Positions 28,357 to 37,577 of a stretch of DNA of 64,000 bases are shown here, in pieces. The position numbers and the translations under genes are program-made. The notes under the pieces are model-generated. The model was not told the DNA's origin, searched no databases, and saw only the letters and a program-made list of their open reading frames with translations. This stretch comes from Thermohalobaculum sp039822785 (GTDB lineage: Bacteria > Pseudomonadota > Alphaproteobacteria > Rhodobacterales > Rhodobacteraceae): positions 635,534 to 699,533 of the forward strand of contig JBCBMO010000001.1 of assembly GCA_039822785.1 (NCBI GenBank), written 5' to 3'. Position 1 is the first letter of the stretch; each line of letters opens with the position of its first letter.

Positions 28357-29088
28357 TCAGGCCTTGCGGCGGCGGCGCAACAGGCCCAGACCGCCGACCG
28401 CGGCCAGCAGCATCGGCAGCGCCGCCGGCACCGGGATCACCTGGGGCGTGCCGTTGACGAAGTTCGCCTCGGTGAACAGGGCCAGATCGGCAAGGTTCGC
28501 CAGCGCATCGCCGCAGATCGACAGGCCCGGGCAGGTCTGCAGCGCCCCGTTCACATCGTTGTCCAGCCCGCGCGACGCCAGCGCATAGAGCGGCTGGATC
28601 GCCGCATCCTCATCGGCCAGGTTCTCGGAGAAGAAGAGCCGATTGATGCCCCGCGCCTCGTTCCAATAGAGAAACAGCCCCGGGCGGTCCCCCTCGGTAT
28701 TGGCCGCAATGGCATCCGCCGCCGTCGCCGCGTTGAAGCTGGTATCCCAGGTCGGCACCGTCTCGTTGGGGTCGAACTGGTTGTTGTCGAAGTTCTGGAT
28801 CACCACGATGTTCACGCTGCTGTCGATCGTCGAGGTGTCGTCCAGCCCGCAGACCAGCGCCCCGGTGGTGTTGAAACCGCCGCAGCCGAAGGTGTCGTTG
28901 GCAAAAACCAGCGGGCCGGTGATGCCAAAGCTCTGCGTATCGACCTCGAACGTGTCGTTGCCGATGTCGAAGTCGATCGTCTGCAGGCCCTGGCCGTTGC
29001 TGACGCCGAAGGAGGCGGCATCGGCGGCGACGGGGGCTGCGAGGGTCAGGGTGAGAGCCGCCAGGGCGACCCGGGTGAGAGTGGTCAT
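28357..29088 (-). CDS. VPLPA-CTERM sorting-domain exported protein
   Basis: 243 residues with a signal peptide (cleavage near PVAADAA) and a C-terminal sorting tripartite: VIPVPAALPMLLAAVGGLG then LLRRRRKA. That is the VPLPA-CTERM type, processed by an exosortase-family enzyme at the membrane so that the mature protein is anchored or released. The body is Asn/Asp-rich (FDNNQFDPNE) with paired Cys. Its role is unknown. No exosortase gene is visible in the window. Confidence 0.82.
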   Translation of the reverse strand: MTTLTRVALAALTLTLAAPVAADAASFGVSNGQGLQTIDFDIGNDTFEVDTQSFGITGPLVFANDTFGCGGFNTTGALVCGLDDTSTIDSSVNIVVIQNFDNNQFDPNETVPTWDTSFNAATAADAIAANTEGDRPGLFLYWNEARGINRLFFSENLADEDAAIQPLYALASRGLDNDVNGALQTCPGLSICGDALANLADLALFTEANFVNGTPQVIPVPAALPMLLAAVGGLGLLRRRRKA

Positions 29089-29285
29089 AAAAAGTCCCTT
29101 TCTTCCACAAAAGGAGGCGCCGGCGGGAGAGAGACCCGTCGACCTCGCTGAGTGCTGGCGGGCGGCGAAAGGGTTCAGCTTTTTCCCATGACGTTTGCGT
29201 GACGCGGCATCGTCAGGGCCGCGCGCCATTGCTTGTCCGCGTCCCCGGACCGACTTAGAGAGAGCGAAGGCGGCAGGAGAGAACG

Positions 29286-30821
29286 ATGCACGATACGCTG
29301 GAGCAGGCGGCGACGCTGGCCTACGAGGCGCCGGAGCCCAAGCGCTACAAGGGCATGACCGGCGACTGGGAGGTCGTGATCGGCATGGAGGTGCACGCCC
29401 AGGTCCAGTCCGAGGCGAAGCTCTTCTCCGGCGCCTCCACCGAATTCGGCAAGGCGCCCAACACCAACGTCAGCCTGGTCGACGCGGCCATGCCGGGCAT
29501 GCTGCCGGTGATCAACGCTTTCTGCATCCAGCAGGCGATCCGCACCGGCCTGGGGCTGAAGGCCGAGATCAACCACCGCTCGATCTTCGACCGCAAGCAG
29601 TACTTCTATCCCGATCTGCCGCAGGGCTATCAGATCAGCCAGTACAAGCACCCCATCGTGGGCGAGGGGGAGGTGATCGTCGATCTCGCCCCCGGCATCG
29701 GCCGGCGAGTGCGGATCGAGCGCATCCACCTGGAACAGGACGCCGGCAAGTCGGTGCACGACATGGACCCCACGCTCAGCTTCGTGGACCTCAACCGCAC
29801 CGGCACCGCGCTGATGGAGATCGTGTCCCGCCCGGACATCCGCGGGCCGGAAGAAGCGGCGGAATACGTCCGCAAGCTGCGCCAGATCATGCGCTACCTC
29901 GGCACCTGCGACGGCAACATGCAGGAGGGGAGCCTGCGCGCCGATGTGAACGTTTCGGTCTGCCGCCCGGGTGACTATGAGAAATTCGCCGAGACGGGCG
30001 ATTTCTCCCATCTCGGCACGCGCTGCGAGATCAAGAACATGAACTCCATGCGCTTTATCATGCAGGCCATCGACCAAGAGGCGCGCCGCCAGATCGATAT
30101 CCTGGAGGACGGCGGGTCCATCGACCAGGAGACGCGGCTCTATGACGTGGCCAAGGGCGAGACGCGGTCGATGCGCTCCAAGGAGGAGGCGCATGACTAT
30201 CGCTACTTCCCCGACCCGGACCTGCTGCCGCTGGAGCTGACCGCGGAGGAGATCGCAGCGGTCGCAGAGACCCTGCCGGAGCTGCCCGACGCCAAGAAAG
30301 CGCGCTTCGTCAATGACTACGGCGTGACCGAATACGATGCGGGCGTGCTGATCGCCGAGGCGGCGAACGCGGCCTTCTTCGAGGAGGTGGCACGGGGGCG
30401 CGACGGCAAACAGGCCGCGAACTGGGTGATCAACGAGCTGTTCGGCCGCCTCAACAAGAAGGGGCATGGCATCGCCGAGAGCCCGGTGACCGCTGCCCAG
30501 CTTGGCGGGATCATCGACCTCATCGCCAAGGGCGATATCTCCGGCAAGATCGCCAAGGACCTGTTTGAGATCGTCTATACCGAGGGGGGCGATCCGGCTC
30601 AGATCGTCGCGGCGCGCGGGATGAAGCAGGTCACCGACACCGGCGCGATCGAGGCGGCCGTCGACGCGGTCATCGCCGCCAACCCCGACAAGGTCGAACA
30701 GGCCAAGGGCAAGCCCAGCCTCGCCGGCTGGTTCGTGGGCCAGGTGATGAAGGCCACCGGTGGCAAGGCGAACCCTCAGGCCGTGCAGGGGATCGTGAAG
30801 GCCAAGCTCGGCCTGGACTAA
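29286..30821 (+). CDS. gatB: Aspartyl/glutamyl-tRNA amidotransferase subunit B
   Basis: 511 residues. GatB recognises misacylated Asp-tRNA(Asn) or Glu-tRNA(Gln) and phosphorylates the amino acid so that GatA can amidate it. The signature VIGMEVHAQV (about residues 31-40), the IFDRKQYFYPDLPQGYQISQ region and EDAGKS-type phosphate contacts are seen, together with the C-terminal YqeY-like tail ending GIVKAKLGLD. Length is normal. GCAGGAGAG precedes the start. GatA and GatC are not in the window. Confidence 0.95.
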   Translation: MHDTLEQAATLAYEAPEPKRYKGMTGDWEVVIGMEVHAQVQSEAKLFSGASTEFGKAPNTNVSLVDAAMPGMLPVINAFCIQQAIRTGLGLKAEINHRSIFDRKQYFYPDLPQGYQISQYKHPIVGEGEVIVDLAPGIGRRVRIERIHLEQDAGKSVHDMDPTLSFVDLNRTGTALMEIVSRPDIRGPEEAAEYVRKLRQIMRYLGTCDGNMQEGSLRADVNVSVCRPGDYEKFAETGDFSHLGTRCEIKNMNSMRFIMQAIDQEARRQIDILEDGGSIDQETRLYDVAKGETRSMRSKEEAHDYRYFPDPDLLPLELTAEEIAAVAETLPELPDAKKARFVNDYGVTEYDAGVLIAEAANAAFFEEVARGRDGKQAANWVINELFGRLNKKGHGIAESPVTAAQLGGIIDLIAKGDISGKIAKDLFEIVYTEGGDPAQIVAARGMKQVTDTGAIEAAVDAVIAANPDKVEQAKGKPSLAGWFVGQVMKATGGKANPQAVQGIVKAKLGLD

Positions 30822-30903
30822 GTGCAGAGCGGGATTTGGCCTTTTTTGGTAGCTCTATGCTACAGACTGTTCATTCGTAGGACGCGAAAAGGAGCGCGCT
30901 GCC

Positions 30904-31662
30904 ATGCGCTATGAGTACCGTGTCATCGCCTCGCCGCAGCGCGGCATCAAGCGCCGCGGCGTCAAGGCCGGCGCCGACCGACTGGCGCTCGCGCTGGAGG
31001 AGGTGCTCGCCGCCCAGGCCGCCGAGGGCTGGGAATTCCAGCGCGCCGAGGTCCTGCCGGTGCTGGAGAGCGCGGGCACCTTCGGCGGGAGCAAGGAGAT
31101 GACGAGGGCCGTGCTCGTCTTCCGCCGCCCGGTGGAACAGCCGGCACCAGAGGGGCGGATGACCTATACGGACGCCCCGGCGCCAACCGAAGCGCAGCAG
31201 CCTCTGTTCGCCGCGCCGCGTCCGGCGGCGGAGCCCGCCTTTCGCGCCATGACCGAGCCTGCGCCGGTGCTGCGCCGGGAACCCGCGTTTCCCACGACCC
31301 CGTCGCCCGCCGCGACGGAGGATTACGGCTTTCCCCGCTATCCCGGGATCGACGACGAGCCCTTGCCCCTGGCTGACCCGGTACCTGCGCCGGCCCAGGA
31401 TGCGCCGCCGCAGGGCGGCGCGCCTGCGCCTGCGCAGCCGCGCCCACAGTCGCGACCGCGCCCCTCGACCGGGCTCTACACCGGATCGCGGCCGCGCGGC
31501 GGCGCGGAGGATCCCGCCGTCGCCATGCCGACACGGCCCGAGCCCGCGGAGACCGCCGCGCCGCCCCCGGCACAACCACCGGCGCCACCACCGGCTGAGC
31601 CGCCGGAGGAGACCCGCGACCTGGGCGACATCCGCGACGCGCTGCGCAGACTCGATCGCTAG
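30904..31662 (+). CDS. DUF4177 domain protein with a long proline-rich tail
   Basis: 252 residues. The first 75 match the small DUF4177 domain (MRYEYRVIASP ... LEEVLAAQAAEGWEFQRAEV ... RAVLVFRRP). The rest is a Pro/Ala/Glu-rich low-complexity tail, probably disordered, ending with the amphipathic stretch RDLGDIRDALRRLDR. Domain function is unknown. It follows gatB in the same direction after a gap of 82 bases. Confidence 0.75.
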   Translation: MRYEYRVIASPQRGIKRRGVKAGADRLALALEEVLAAQAAEGWEFQRAEVLPVLESAGTFGGSKEMTRAVLVFRRPVEQPAPEGRMTYTDAPAPTEAQQPLFAAPRPAAEPAFRAMTEPAPVLRREPAFPTTPSPAATEDYGFPRYPGIDDEPLPLADPVPAPAQDAPPQGGAPAPAQPRPQSRPRPSTGLYTGSRPRGGAEDPAVAMPTRPEPAETAAPPPAQPPAPPPAEPPEETRDLGDIRDALRRLDR

Positions 31663-31681
31663 GTGGCCGCGGCGCCCGCGG

Positions 31682-31948
31682 TCACTCGCCGGGGGCCTTT
31701 AGTTCCATCGACAGCGCGTGCAGCCCCGCATCGAACTCGGCCTGCAGCGCCCGGTTCACCGCGCGCTGGCGCGCTACGCGGTTCTGCCCCGCAAAGGCGG
31801 ATGAGGTCATGATCAGGTGGAAGTGCGTCTCGCCACCCTCGCGCCAGCCGCCATGGCCACGGTGGCGTTCGCTGTCGTCACGCACTTCTAAGTGCTCGGG
31901 GCTAAAGGCCTCGGTCAGAGTCTGGGTCATTCGCGCGGCGGCAGACAT
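31682..31948 (-). CDS. BolA family protein
   Basis: 88 residues, the usual BolA size, with ETHFHLIMTSSAF (the conserved HFxL region) and GQNRVARQRAVNRAL, matching the BolA helix-turn region. BolA-like proteins act with monothiol glutaredoxins in Fe-S cluster handling. ATG 31948 follows AGGAG by 7 bases. It is divergent from the J-domain gene; this bolA/DnaJ-like/cobS order is familiar in Rhodobacterales. Confidence 0.88.
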   Translation of the reverse strand: MSAAARMTQTLTEAFSPEHLEVRDDSERHRGHGGWREGGETHFHLIMTSSAFAGQNRVARQRAVNRALQAEFDAGLHALSMELKAPGE

Positions 31949-32079
31949 GGATAGGCTCCTGTCAAGAGTTGGTCTTTCCGACCTTACGGCTATCATCGCT
32001 GCCGGGGCGGGGCGAGACCCCCGCCGCGATGCGCCGCGCGACGCAGCGTGTCGGGACGACGAAAGGGGATGGATCGGCT

Positions 32080-32751
32080 TTGGGACAGCGTCCGTGGTTC
32101 GACTATGACATCTCGGTCACCGCCGATAAGCGGCGGCGCGCCCGCGCGCGCGGGATGACGGGCAAGGTCGAGACCGCGGAGTGCACCTGTGAATGGCCGG
32201 GATGCGATGCACCGGCGCAATACCGCGCCCCCAAAAGCCCGGACGACACCACCAGCTACCGCTGGTTCTGTCTTGAGCATGTGCGCGAGTACAACAAGGC
32301 CTGGGACTACTTCCAAAACGTCGACCAGGACACGGTGGAGGCCGCGGCGGATGCCGCCCGCGTCTGGGACCGGCCCACCTGGCGCTTTGGGCAGAACCCC
32401 TTCACCCAGCGGGTGACGAACAATCCCCATTCCGACGGCGATGCCTGGGCGCGCTGGGGGTTCTCCGACCCGCATGAGGTGCTGGGCGAGAACGCGACGC
32501 TGAACCCCGGACGCGCCTCGAACGACCCGCGCCCCCGCCGCCGGCTGACGCGTGAGGAGCAGTCGGCCATGGACACCCTCGGGGTGCCCCATGACGAAGA
32601 GAGCCGCGCCGAGGTCAAGGCGCGCTACACCGACCTGGTCAAACTGCTCCACCCGGACATGAACGGCGGCCAGAACCCCGAGCCGCAGCGTCTGGACCGG
32701 GTGCTCAAGGCCTGGAAGGTCGTGAAGAAGAGCCGCAACTTCCGTGACTGA
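32080..32751 (+). CDS. J-domain molecular chaperone (DnaJ-like)
   Basis: A protein of about 223 residues with a C-terminal J domain containing the HPD motif in VKLLHPDMNGGQNP, preceded by DTLGVPHDEESRAEVKARYT. The N-terminal part has a CEWPGCDAP...RWFCLEHVREYN cluster that could bind zinc. The start is uncertain: TTG 32080 follows AAAGGGG and gives the expected N-terminus, while the open frame begins earlier. It would recruit DnaK, and its location upstream of cobS is conserved in relatives. Confidence 0.78.
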   Translation: MGQRPWFDYDISVTADKRRRARARGMTGKVETAECTCEWPGCDAPAQYRAPKSPDDTTSYRWFCLEHVREYNKAWDYFQNVDQDTVEAAADAARVWDRPTWRFGQNPFTQRVTNNPHSDGDAWARWGFSDPHEVLGENATLNPGRASNDPRPRRRLTREEQSAMDTLGVPHDEESRAEVKARYTDLVKLLHPDMNGGQNPEPQRLDRVLKAWKVVKKSRNFRD

Positions 32752-32986
32752 CGAGCCGGCCGCGGCGGCGATCCTCTCGCTGCTTGCCGAACGCCAGCCC
32801 GAGGCCAGCATCTGCCCCTCCGAAGCCGCGCGCAGGCTCGATCCGACCGGCTGGCGCAACCGAATGGCGGAGGTGAGAGAGGCCGCGGCGAGGCTGGCGG
32901 CCGCAGGGCACCTGGTCGTGACCCAGGGCGGATCGCCGGTCGATCCGGCGGCAGCCCGGGGCCCTATCCGCCTGCGCCGCCCCTAA
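32744..32986 (+). CDS. DUF3253 family protein
   Basis: 80 residues overlapping the J-domain gene by 8 bases (GTG start). DUF3253 motifs: ICPSEAARRLDP, WRNRMAEVREAAARLAAAG and GPIRLRRP. It looks like a small winged-helix-type domain, but its role is unknown. The overlap suggests co-translation with the upstream gene. Confidence 0.8.
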   Translation: MTDEPAAAAILSLLAERQPEASICPSEAARRLDPTGWRNRMAEVREAAARLAAAGHLVVTQGGSPVDPAAARGPIRLRRP

Positions 32987-33092
32987 GCCTAAGGCGTGCC
33001 AATCGCCGATGTGCATCGGCACCCCTTGCGCTCTCTTGCTCTCGGCGCGGCCAAGCCTATGCTCACGACGATACGACGAGCAGGAGAACGCC

Positions 33093-34079
33093 ATGGCAGA
33101 CGGCGGCAAGATGGGCCCGGCCGACATCCCGACGATGGACGTGTCCGTGCGCGATGTCTTCGGCATCGACAGCGACATGAGCGTCAAGGGCTTTGCGGAG
33201 CCTACGGACCGCGTGCCGATTGCCGACCCGAGCTATCGCTTCGACCATGACACGACGCTGGCGATCCTGGCGGGCTTCGCCTTCAACCGCCGCGTGATGA
33301 TCCAGGGCTACCACGGCACGGGCAAATCGACCCATATCGAGCAGGTCGCCGCCCGGCTGAACTGGCCCTGCGTGCGCGTGAACCTGGACAGCCACATCTC
33401 GCGTATCGACCTGATCGGCAAGGACGCGATCAAGCTGCGCGACGGCGTTCAGGTGACCGAGTTCCAGGAGGGGATCCTGCCCTGGGCGCTGCGCACTCCG
33501 ACGGCGATCGTCTTCGACGAATACGACGCGGGCCGGCCGGATGTGATGTTCGTGATCCAGCGGGTGCTGGAGGTGGACGGCAAGCTCACGCTCCTCGACC
33601 AGAACGAGGTGATCCACCCGCACCCGTCGTTCCGCCTGTTCGCCACCGCCAACACGGTCGGCCTTGGCGATACGACGGGCCTGTACCACGGCACCCAGCA
33701 GATCAACCAAGGCCAGATGGACCGCTGGTCGATCGTCACCACGCTCAACTACCTGCCGCACGACGACGAGGTGCGGATCGTGCTGGCGAAGTGCCCCGCC
33801 TATCAGGATGACGAGGATCGGACGATCGCGCGCATGGTGACCGTGGCGGATCTGACGCGCCAGGCCTTCATGAACGGCGATCTGTCGACGGTCATGTCGC
33901 CCCGCACGGTCATCGCCTGGGCCCAGAACGCCGAGATCTTCGGCGACGTGGGCTTCGCCTTCCGGCTGACGTTCCTGAACAAATGCGACGAGCTCGAGCG
34001 TCAACTGGTGGCGGAGATCTATCAAAAGTGCTTCGGCAAGGAGCTGCCGGAAAGCGCCGCCTCCGTCAGCCTGGGGTGA
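33093..34079 (+). CDS. cobS: Cobaltochelatase subunit CobS
   Basis: 328 residues, AAA+ ATPase subunit of the aerobic CobN-CobS-CobT cobaltochelatase, which inserts cobalt into hydrogenobyrinate a,c-diamide during B12 synthesis. Walker A is GYHGTGKST (about residues 75-83), Walker B lies in IVFDEYDAGRPDV, and LFATANTVGLGDTTGLYHG is characteristic of CobS. ATG 33093 follows CAGGAGA. CobT lies two genes downstream. The B12-dependent mutase MeaA in this window needs the product of this pathway. Confidence 0.93.
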   Translation: MADGGKMGPADIPTMDVSVRDVFGIDSDMSVKGFAEPTDRVPIADPSYRFDHDTTLAILAGFAFNRRVMIQGYHGTGKSTHIEQVAARLNWPCVRVNLDSHISRIDLIGKDAIKLRDGVQVTEFQEGILPWALRTPTAIVFDEYDAGRPDVMFVIQRVLEVDGKLTLLDQNEVIHPHPSFRLFATANTVGLGDTTGLYHGTQQINQGQMDRWSIVTTLNYLPHDDEVRIVLAKCPAYQDDEDRTIARMVTVADLTRQAFMNGDLSTVMSPRTVIAWAQNAEIFGDVGFAFRLTFLNKCDELERQLVAEIYQKCFGKELPESAASVSLG

Positions 34080-34086
34080 GGGGAGC

Positions 34087-34518
34087 GTGACGGCGCCGCA
34101 GGGCTATAACACCGTCAGCACCTACCTCGCCGCGCCGGAGGCCGACGAGGTGATTACCTTCGCAGAGTTGACCTTCGACGCAGCGATTATCCGGGGGCCG
34201 ATCCGTGCCCCCACGGGCCGGTTGGTGCATGCCGTGTTATCCCTGGGTGACAGCACGGTTCTGTTGGCCGCACCGAAGGACGGGCAGATGCGCCTCAACG
34301 CCATGCTCCACGTCTATGTCGATGACTGCGACGCCACCTTCGCCCGCGCGGTGGGCGCTGGCGGCAAGGTCATGATGGAGCCATCGGATCAGTTCTACGG
34401 CGACCGCACCGCCGCGGTCTGGGACGCGGCCGGCAACACCTGGTGGATCGCCGAGCGACGCCATGATGTCCCGGACGCCGAGGTCGGACGCCTCGCCGAC
34501 GAGCAGCGCGTCGGATGA
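34087..34518 (+). CDS. VOC (glyoxalase/PhnB-like) family protein
   Basis: 143 residues with a single VOC fold of the PhnB type: GYNTVSTYLAAPEADEVITF, LHVYVDDCDATFARAVGAGG and FYGDRTAAVWDAAGNTWWIA. Such domains bind small ligands with or without a metal. It lies between cobS and cobT, starting with GTG seven bases after cobS, and overlaps the next gene. There is no evidence it takes part in cobalt insertion. Confidence 0.78.
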   Translation: MTAPQGYNTVSTYLAAPEADEVITFAELTFDAAIIRGPIRAPTGRLVHAVLSLGDSTVLLAAPKDGQMRLNAMLHVYVDDCDATFARAVGAGGKVMMEPSDQFYGDRTAAVWDAAGNTWWIAERRHDVPDAEVGRLADEQRVG

Positions 34519-34883
34519 GCGGGACGCGCCTGCCCCTCTGGCTGCTGGACTGGCGGGTGCCACTCAGGGCGCGGTGGATCGCCTTTGCGCTGCTGCGCGC
34601 GCGGATGCGCCGGGTTTGGATGCGGGTCGACCCCTATTTCATCCTGACGGCCATCGGCGTGCTGGTGATGCTCAAGCTGGTGTTCTTCACCGTCGGCATC
34701 CCGATGACGGTCGCCAACCTGCTGGCGGGCACCGCGGTCGCGCTCTTGGTGCTGATCGCAGCCCTCGGCGCGCTCACCAAACGCTCCGACCGCCGCGAGG
34801 TGCGCGCCACGGAGCGCCGCCTGCGCATGTTCGGCTATACCCTGACCGGCCTGGGACGGCTGGTCGCAAGGAACGCACGATGA
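34515..34883 (+). CDS. Small membrane protein between cobS and cobT
   Basis: 122 residues, overlapping the VOC gene by 4 bases (ATGA) and cobT by 4 bases (ATGA). It has a basic, aromatic N-terminus, two hydrophobic segments (about 43-64 and 66-89) and a basic C-terminal helix. No domain recognised. The double overlap ties its translation to cobT. Confidence 0.65.
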   Translation: MSGTRLPLWLLDWRVPLRARWIAFALLRARMRRVWMRVDPYFILTAIGVLVMLKLVFFTVGIPMTVANLLAGTAVALLVLIAALGALTKRSDRREVRATERRLRMFGYTLTGLGRLVARNAR

Positions 34884-36790
34884 AGAAGACCGACAATCCG
34901 GCGGAGCCGTTCAAGAAGGCGCTGGCAGAGGCGACGCGGGCGCTCTCGGCCGAGGCCGACCTCGACATCACCTATTCCGCCGATCCGCCGGGGCGCACGG
35001 GCTCGGGCATGCGCCTGCCCCAGGTCTCGCGCCGGATGACGCGGCGCGAGGTCATGCTCGCGCGCGGCACCGCCGATGCCATGGCGCTGCGCGAGCGCTT
35101 CCACTCCCCCGACACCCATGTGCGCTATGCGCCCAAGGGCGAGATGGCCCGCGCGATCTACGACGTGCTGGAGACCGCGCGCTGCGAGGCCATCGGCGCC
35201 CGCGCCATGCCCGGCGTCGCGGACAACCTGGATGCCCGCCTGGCCCATGAGGCCGAGCATCGCGGGTACGGCGCCATGCGCACCCCCGAACAGGCCCCCA
35301 TGGCGGAGGCGGCCGGGTTCCTGCTGCGCGAGGCGCTGACCGGTCGCGAACCCGCCAAGGGCTGCGACAACGTCCTCGACCTGTGGCGCGATTTCTTCGA
35401 CCAGCACCTGGGCGCCGAGGGTCTGGCGGACATGGGCGACAACCTCGAGGATCAGAGCGCCTTCGCCAAGCGGGTCTGGCAGATCATCGACGACCTCGGC
35501 TATGGCGACCAGCTCGGCGACGACCCGGACGACGACAGCCCGGACGATGCCCTAGACGAAGACGAGAGCGAGGAGCAGGAGCCCGAGCAGGACGAGACCG
35601 GCGAGGGCGGCGACGACAACCAGGACGACGACAACGACGAACAGGACGAGCAGGAGGGCGAGCAGGAACAGCAGGCCCAACAGGTCGAGGTCGACCTCGA
35701 TGCGGCCGACGCCGAGCAGGACGAGAACGAGGATCTGGAGGCTGAGGATGGCCTGCCCCCGCCCGAGGAACGCCAGCCCCGTCCGCCCTCCGACGCGGAT
35801 CCGGCCTACCGCATCTACTGCGACGCGGCCGACGAGGTCGTGACGGCGGAGGAACTGGCCGACACCAGCGAGCTCGACCGGTTGCGCGGCTATCTCGACA
35901 AACAGCTCGAGCCGCTGAAGGGCGCCGTCTCCCGCCTCGCCAACCGCCTGCAGCGTCGGCTTCAGGCGCAGCAGAACCGCTCCTGGGAGTTCGACCGCGA
36001 GGAGGGGATCCTGGATGCCGGCCGCCTGGCCCGCGTCGTCGCCCAGCCCACCACCCCGCTCAGCTTTAAGGTCGAGAAGGACACGGATTTCCGCGACACG
36101 GTCGTGACGCTGCTGATCGACAACTCCGGCAGCATGCGGGGCCGCCCGATCTCCATCGCCGCGATCACCGCGGATGTCATGGCCCGCACGCTGGAGCGCT
36201 GCTCGGTCAAGGTCGAGATCCTGGGCTTCACCACCCGCGCCTGGAAGGGCGGCTTGAGCCGGGAGAAATGGCTGGGCGCCGGACGCCCGCCGCAGCCCGG
36301 CCGCCTGAACGACCTGCGCCATATCATCTACAAGGGCGCCGATGCGCCCTGGCGCCGGGCCCGGCGGAACCTGGGGCTGATGATGCGCGAGGGGCTGCTG
36401 AAGGAGAACATCGACGGCGAGGCCTTGGAATGGGCTTATCGCAGGCTCACCGGCCGGCCGGAACAGCGGCGCATCCTGGTCGTCATCTCCGACGGCGCAC
36501 CGGTTGATGATGCAACCCTCTCGGTGAACCCCTCGACCTATCTCGAGCGGCACCTGCGCGATGTGATCGCCATGATCGAGCGGCGCGGTGCGGTGGAGCT
36601 GCTGGCCATCGGCATCGGCCACGACGTGACGCGCTATTACTCGCGCGCGGTGACCATCACGGATGCCGAGCAGCTTGCCGGTGCGATCACCGAGCAGTTG
36701 GCAGCGCTCTTCGAAAGCGATCCGCGCAGCCGCGAACGGGCGACCAAGCGGGCCGGGCGCGGCGGGTCGCGACGCCGGCGCGCGGCCTGA
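34880..36790 (+). CDS. cobT: Cobaltochelatase subunit CobT
   Basis: 636 residues; with CobS it forms the AAA+ chaperone complex that drives CobN. The C-terminal von Willebrand A domain has the MIDAS motif LLIDNSGSMRG (about residue 415) and VVISDGAPVDD. Between about residues 215 and 300 lies a strongly acidic Asp/Glu/Gln-rich linker, as is usual in CobT. ATG 34880 overlaps the previous stop. Stops at 36790, immediately abutting a convergent gene. Confidence 0.94.
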   Translation: MKKTDNPAEPFKKALAEATRALSAEADLDITYSADPPGRTGSGMRLPQVSRRMTRREVMLARGTADAMALRERFHSPDTHVRYAPKGEMARAIYDVLETARCEAIGARAMPGVADNLDARLAHEAEHRGYGAMRTPEQAPMAEAAGFLLREALTGREPAKGCDNVLDLWRDFFDQHLGAEGLADMGDNLEDQSAFAKRVWQIIDDLGYGDQLGDDPDDDSPDDALDEDESEEQEPEQDETGEGGDDNQDDDNDEQDEQEGEQEQQAQQVEVDLDAADAEQDENEDLEAEDGLPPPEERQPRPPSDADPAYRIYCDAADEVVTAEELADTSELDRLRGYLDKQLEPLKGAVSRLANRLQRRLQAQQNRSWEFDREEGILDAGRLARVVAQPTTPLSFKVEKDTDFRDTVVTLLIDNSGSMRGRPISIAAITADVMARTLERCSVKVEILGFTTRAWKGGLSREKWLGAGRPPQPGRLNDLRHIIYKGADAPWRRARRNLGLMMREGLLKENIDGEALEWAYRRLTGRPEQRRILVVISDGAPVDDATLSVNPSTYLERHLRDVIAMIERRGAVELLAIGIGHDVTRYYSRAVTITDAEQLAGAITEQLAALFESDPRSRERATKRAGRGGSRRRRAA

Positions 36791-37102
36791 TCAGTCCAAG
36801 AGGCCGCGGCGCCGGCGCGGCCGGAAGGCCCGGGCGAGCATGAGCAGCACGAGCGCGATCACCAGCGGGACCGCGAAGGCAGGCCCCACCAGCACCCCCT
36901 GGATCCAGGGATCCCAAAGGGCGGGGTGCAGATGCCGCTCCACCGCCGGCTGCAACAGCTGCAGGCTGCCCGGATGCACGCGGTACCAAAGCTCGCCAAA
37001 GGCGAACGGCGTCCAGGCGCCCGCCTGCACGGAGCGCAGCACGTCGTGCCCGAGCAGCACGATCGCCAAGAGACCGAAAACGATGCCGATCTTGCGGAGC
37101 AT
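36791..37102 (-). CDS. Two-helix membrane protein, function unknown
   Basis: 103 residues from ATG 37102, which follows GGGGGA by 5 bases; a longer start at 37132 is less likely. Helices at LRKIGIVFGLLAIVLLGHDV and FAVPLVIALVLLMLARAF flank a short loop with HPGSLQLLQPAVERHL. The C-terminus is very basic. The pattern recalls small inner-membrane proteins next to tRNA genes; no family is assigned. Its stop codon touches the cobT stop from the other strand. Confidence 0.6.
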   Translation of the reverse strand: MLRKIGIVFGLLAIVLLGHDVLRSVQAGAWTPFAFGELWYRVHPGSLQLLQPAVERHLHPALWDPWIQGVLVGPAFAVPLVIALVLLMLARAFRPRRRRGLLD

Positions 37103-37313
37103 GGCTTCCCCCGATGCGTCTTGCGATCGCATACGTCAGCGCCGCGCGCGAGGAAAGGCCGAAGCGTCCCCCTGCCCCGCCGGCACGCCGCCCCCGCCCC
37201 AGCGCCGGCCCCGGGGCTGTCCCAGTGCGGGACAGAAAGCGCCTTCCCGGCGCCGGGTTCAGGCGGCTGCAGCCTTGTCACGCCTGCGCCCAAAGGCTAG
37301 CGTCCGGCGCGCT

Positions 37314-37403
37314 GGAGGGGTGGCCGAGTGGTCGAAGGCGCACGCCTGGAAAGCGTGTATAGGGGCAACTCTATCGCGGGTTCGAATCCCGCTCCCTCCG
37401 CCA
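37314..37403 (+). tRNA. tRNA-Ser (anticodon GGA), integration site of the adjacent element
   Basis: A 90-base class II cloverleaf: acceptor GGAGGGG/TCCCTCC, D-arm with GGCCGAGTGGTCGAAGGC, anticodon stem CACGC/GCGTG with loop CTGGAAA, long variable arm (TATAGGGGCAACTCTATC), T-arm GTTCGAATCCC and encoded CCA at 37401-37403. The anticodon GGA reads UCC and UCU. A P4-type integrase starts 175 bases downstream in the same direction, so this gene is the likely attB site. No second copy of the tRNA 3' end was seen further on. Confidence 0.96.
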
Positions 37404-37577
37404 GCAGCCCCTCACACCAAGTCACATCTAGCCACACTAAGACAATGATACATCTCACGAAAAATCACTTTCCGTGTTGCTTGGAGTGATGCGGCGTTGC
37501 ACCGTGTGCGGGCATGTAGCATGATTTTCGGTGGATGTTTGCGGTGGCCAAACCACCGGGGCTGCACGAGGGGGATC

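Noticed and set aside
29175..30467. Long minus-strand open frame opposite gatB
   Set aside because: It is the antisense shadow of a GC-rich gene with no recognisable domain; gatB is certain on the plus strand.
32013..32079. Earlier starts for the J-domain gene
   Set aside because: The extra residues are Arg/Thr-rich and unlike the family N-terminus, and no ribosome-binding site fits them better than the one before 32080.
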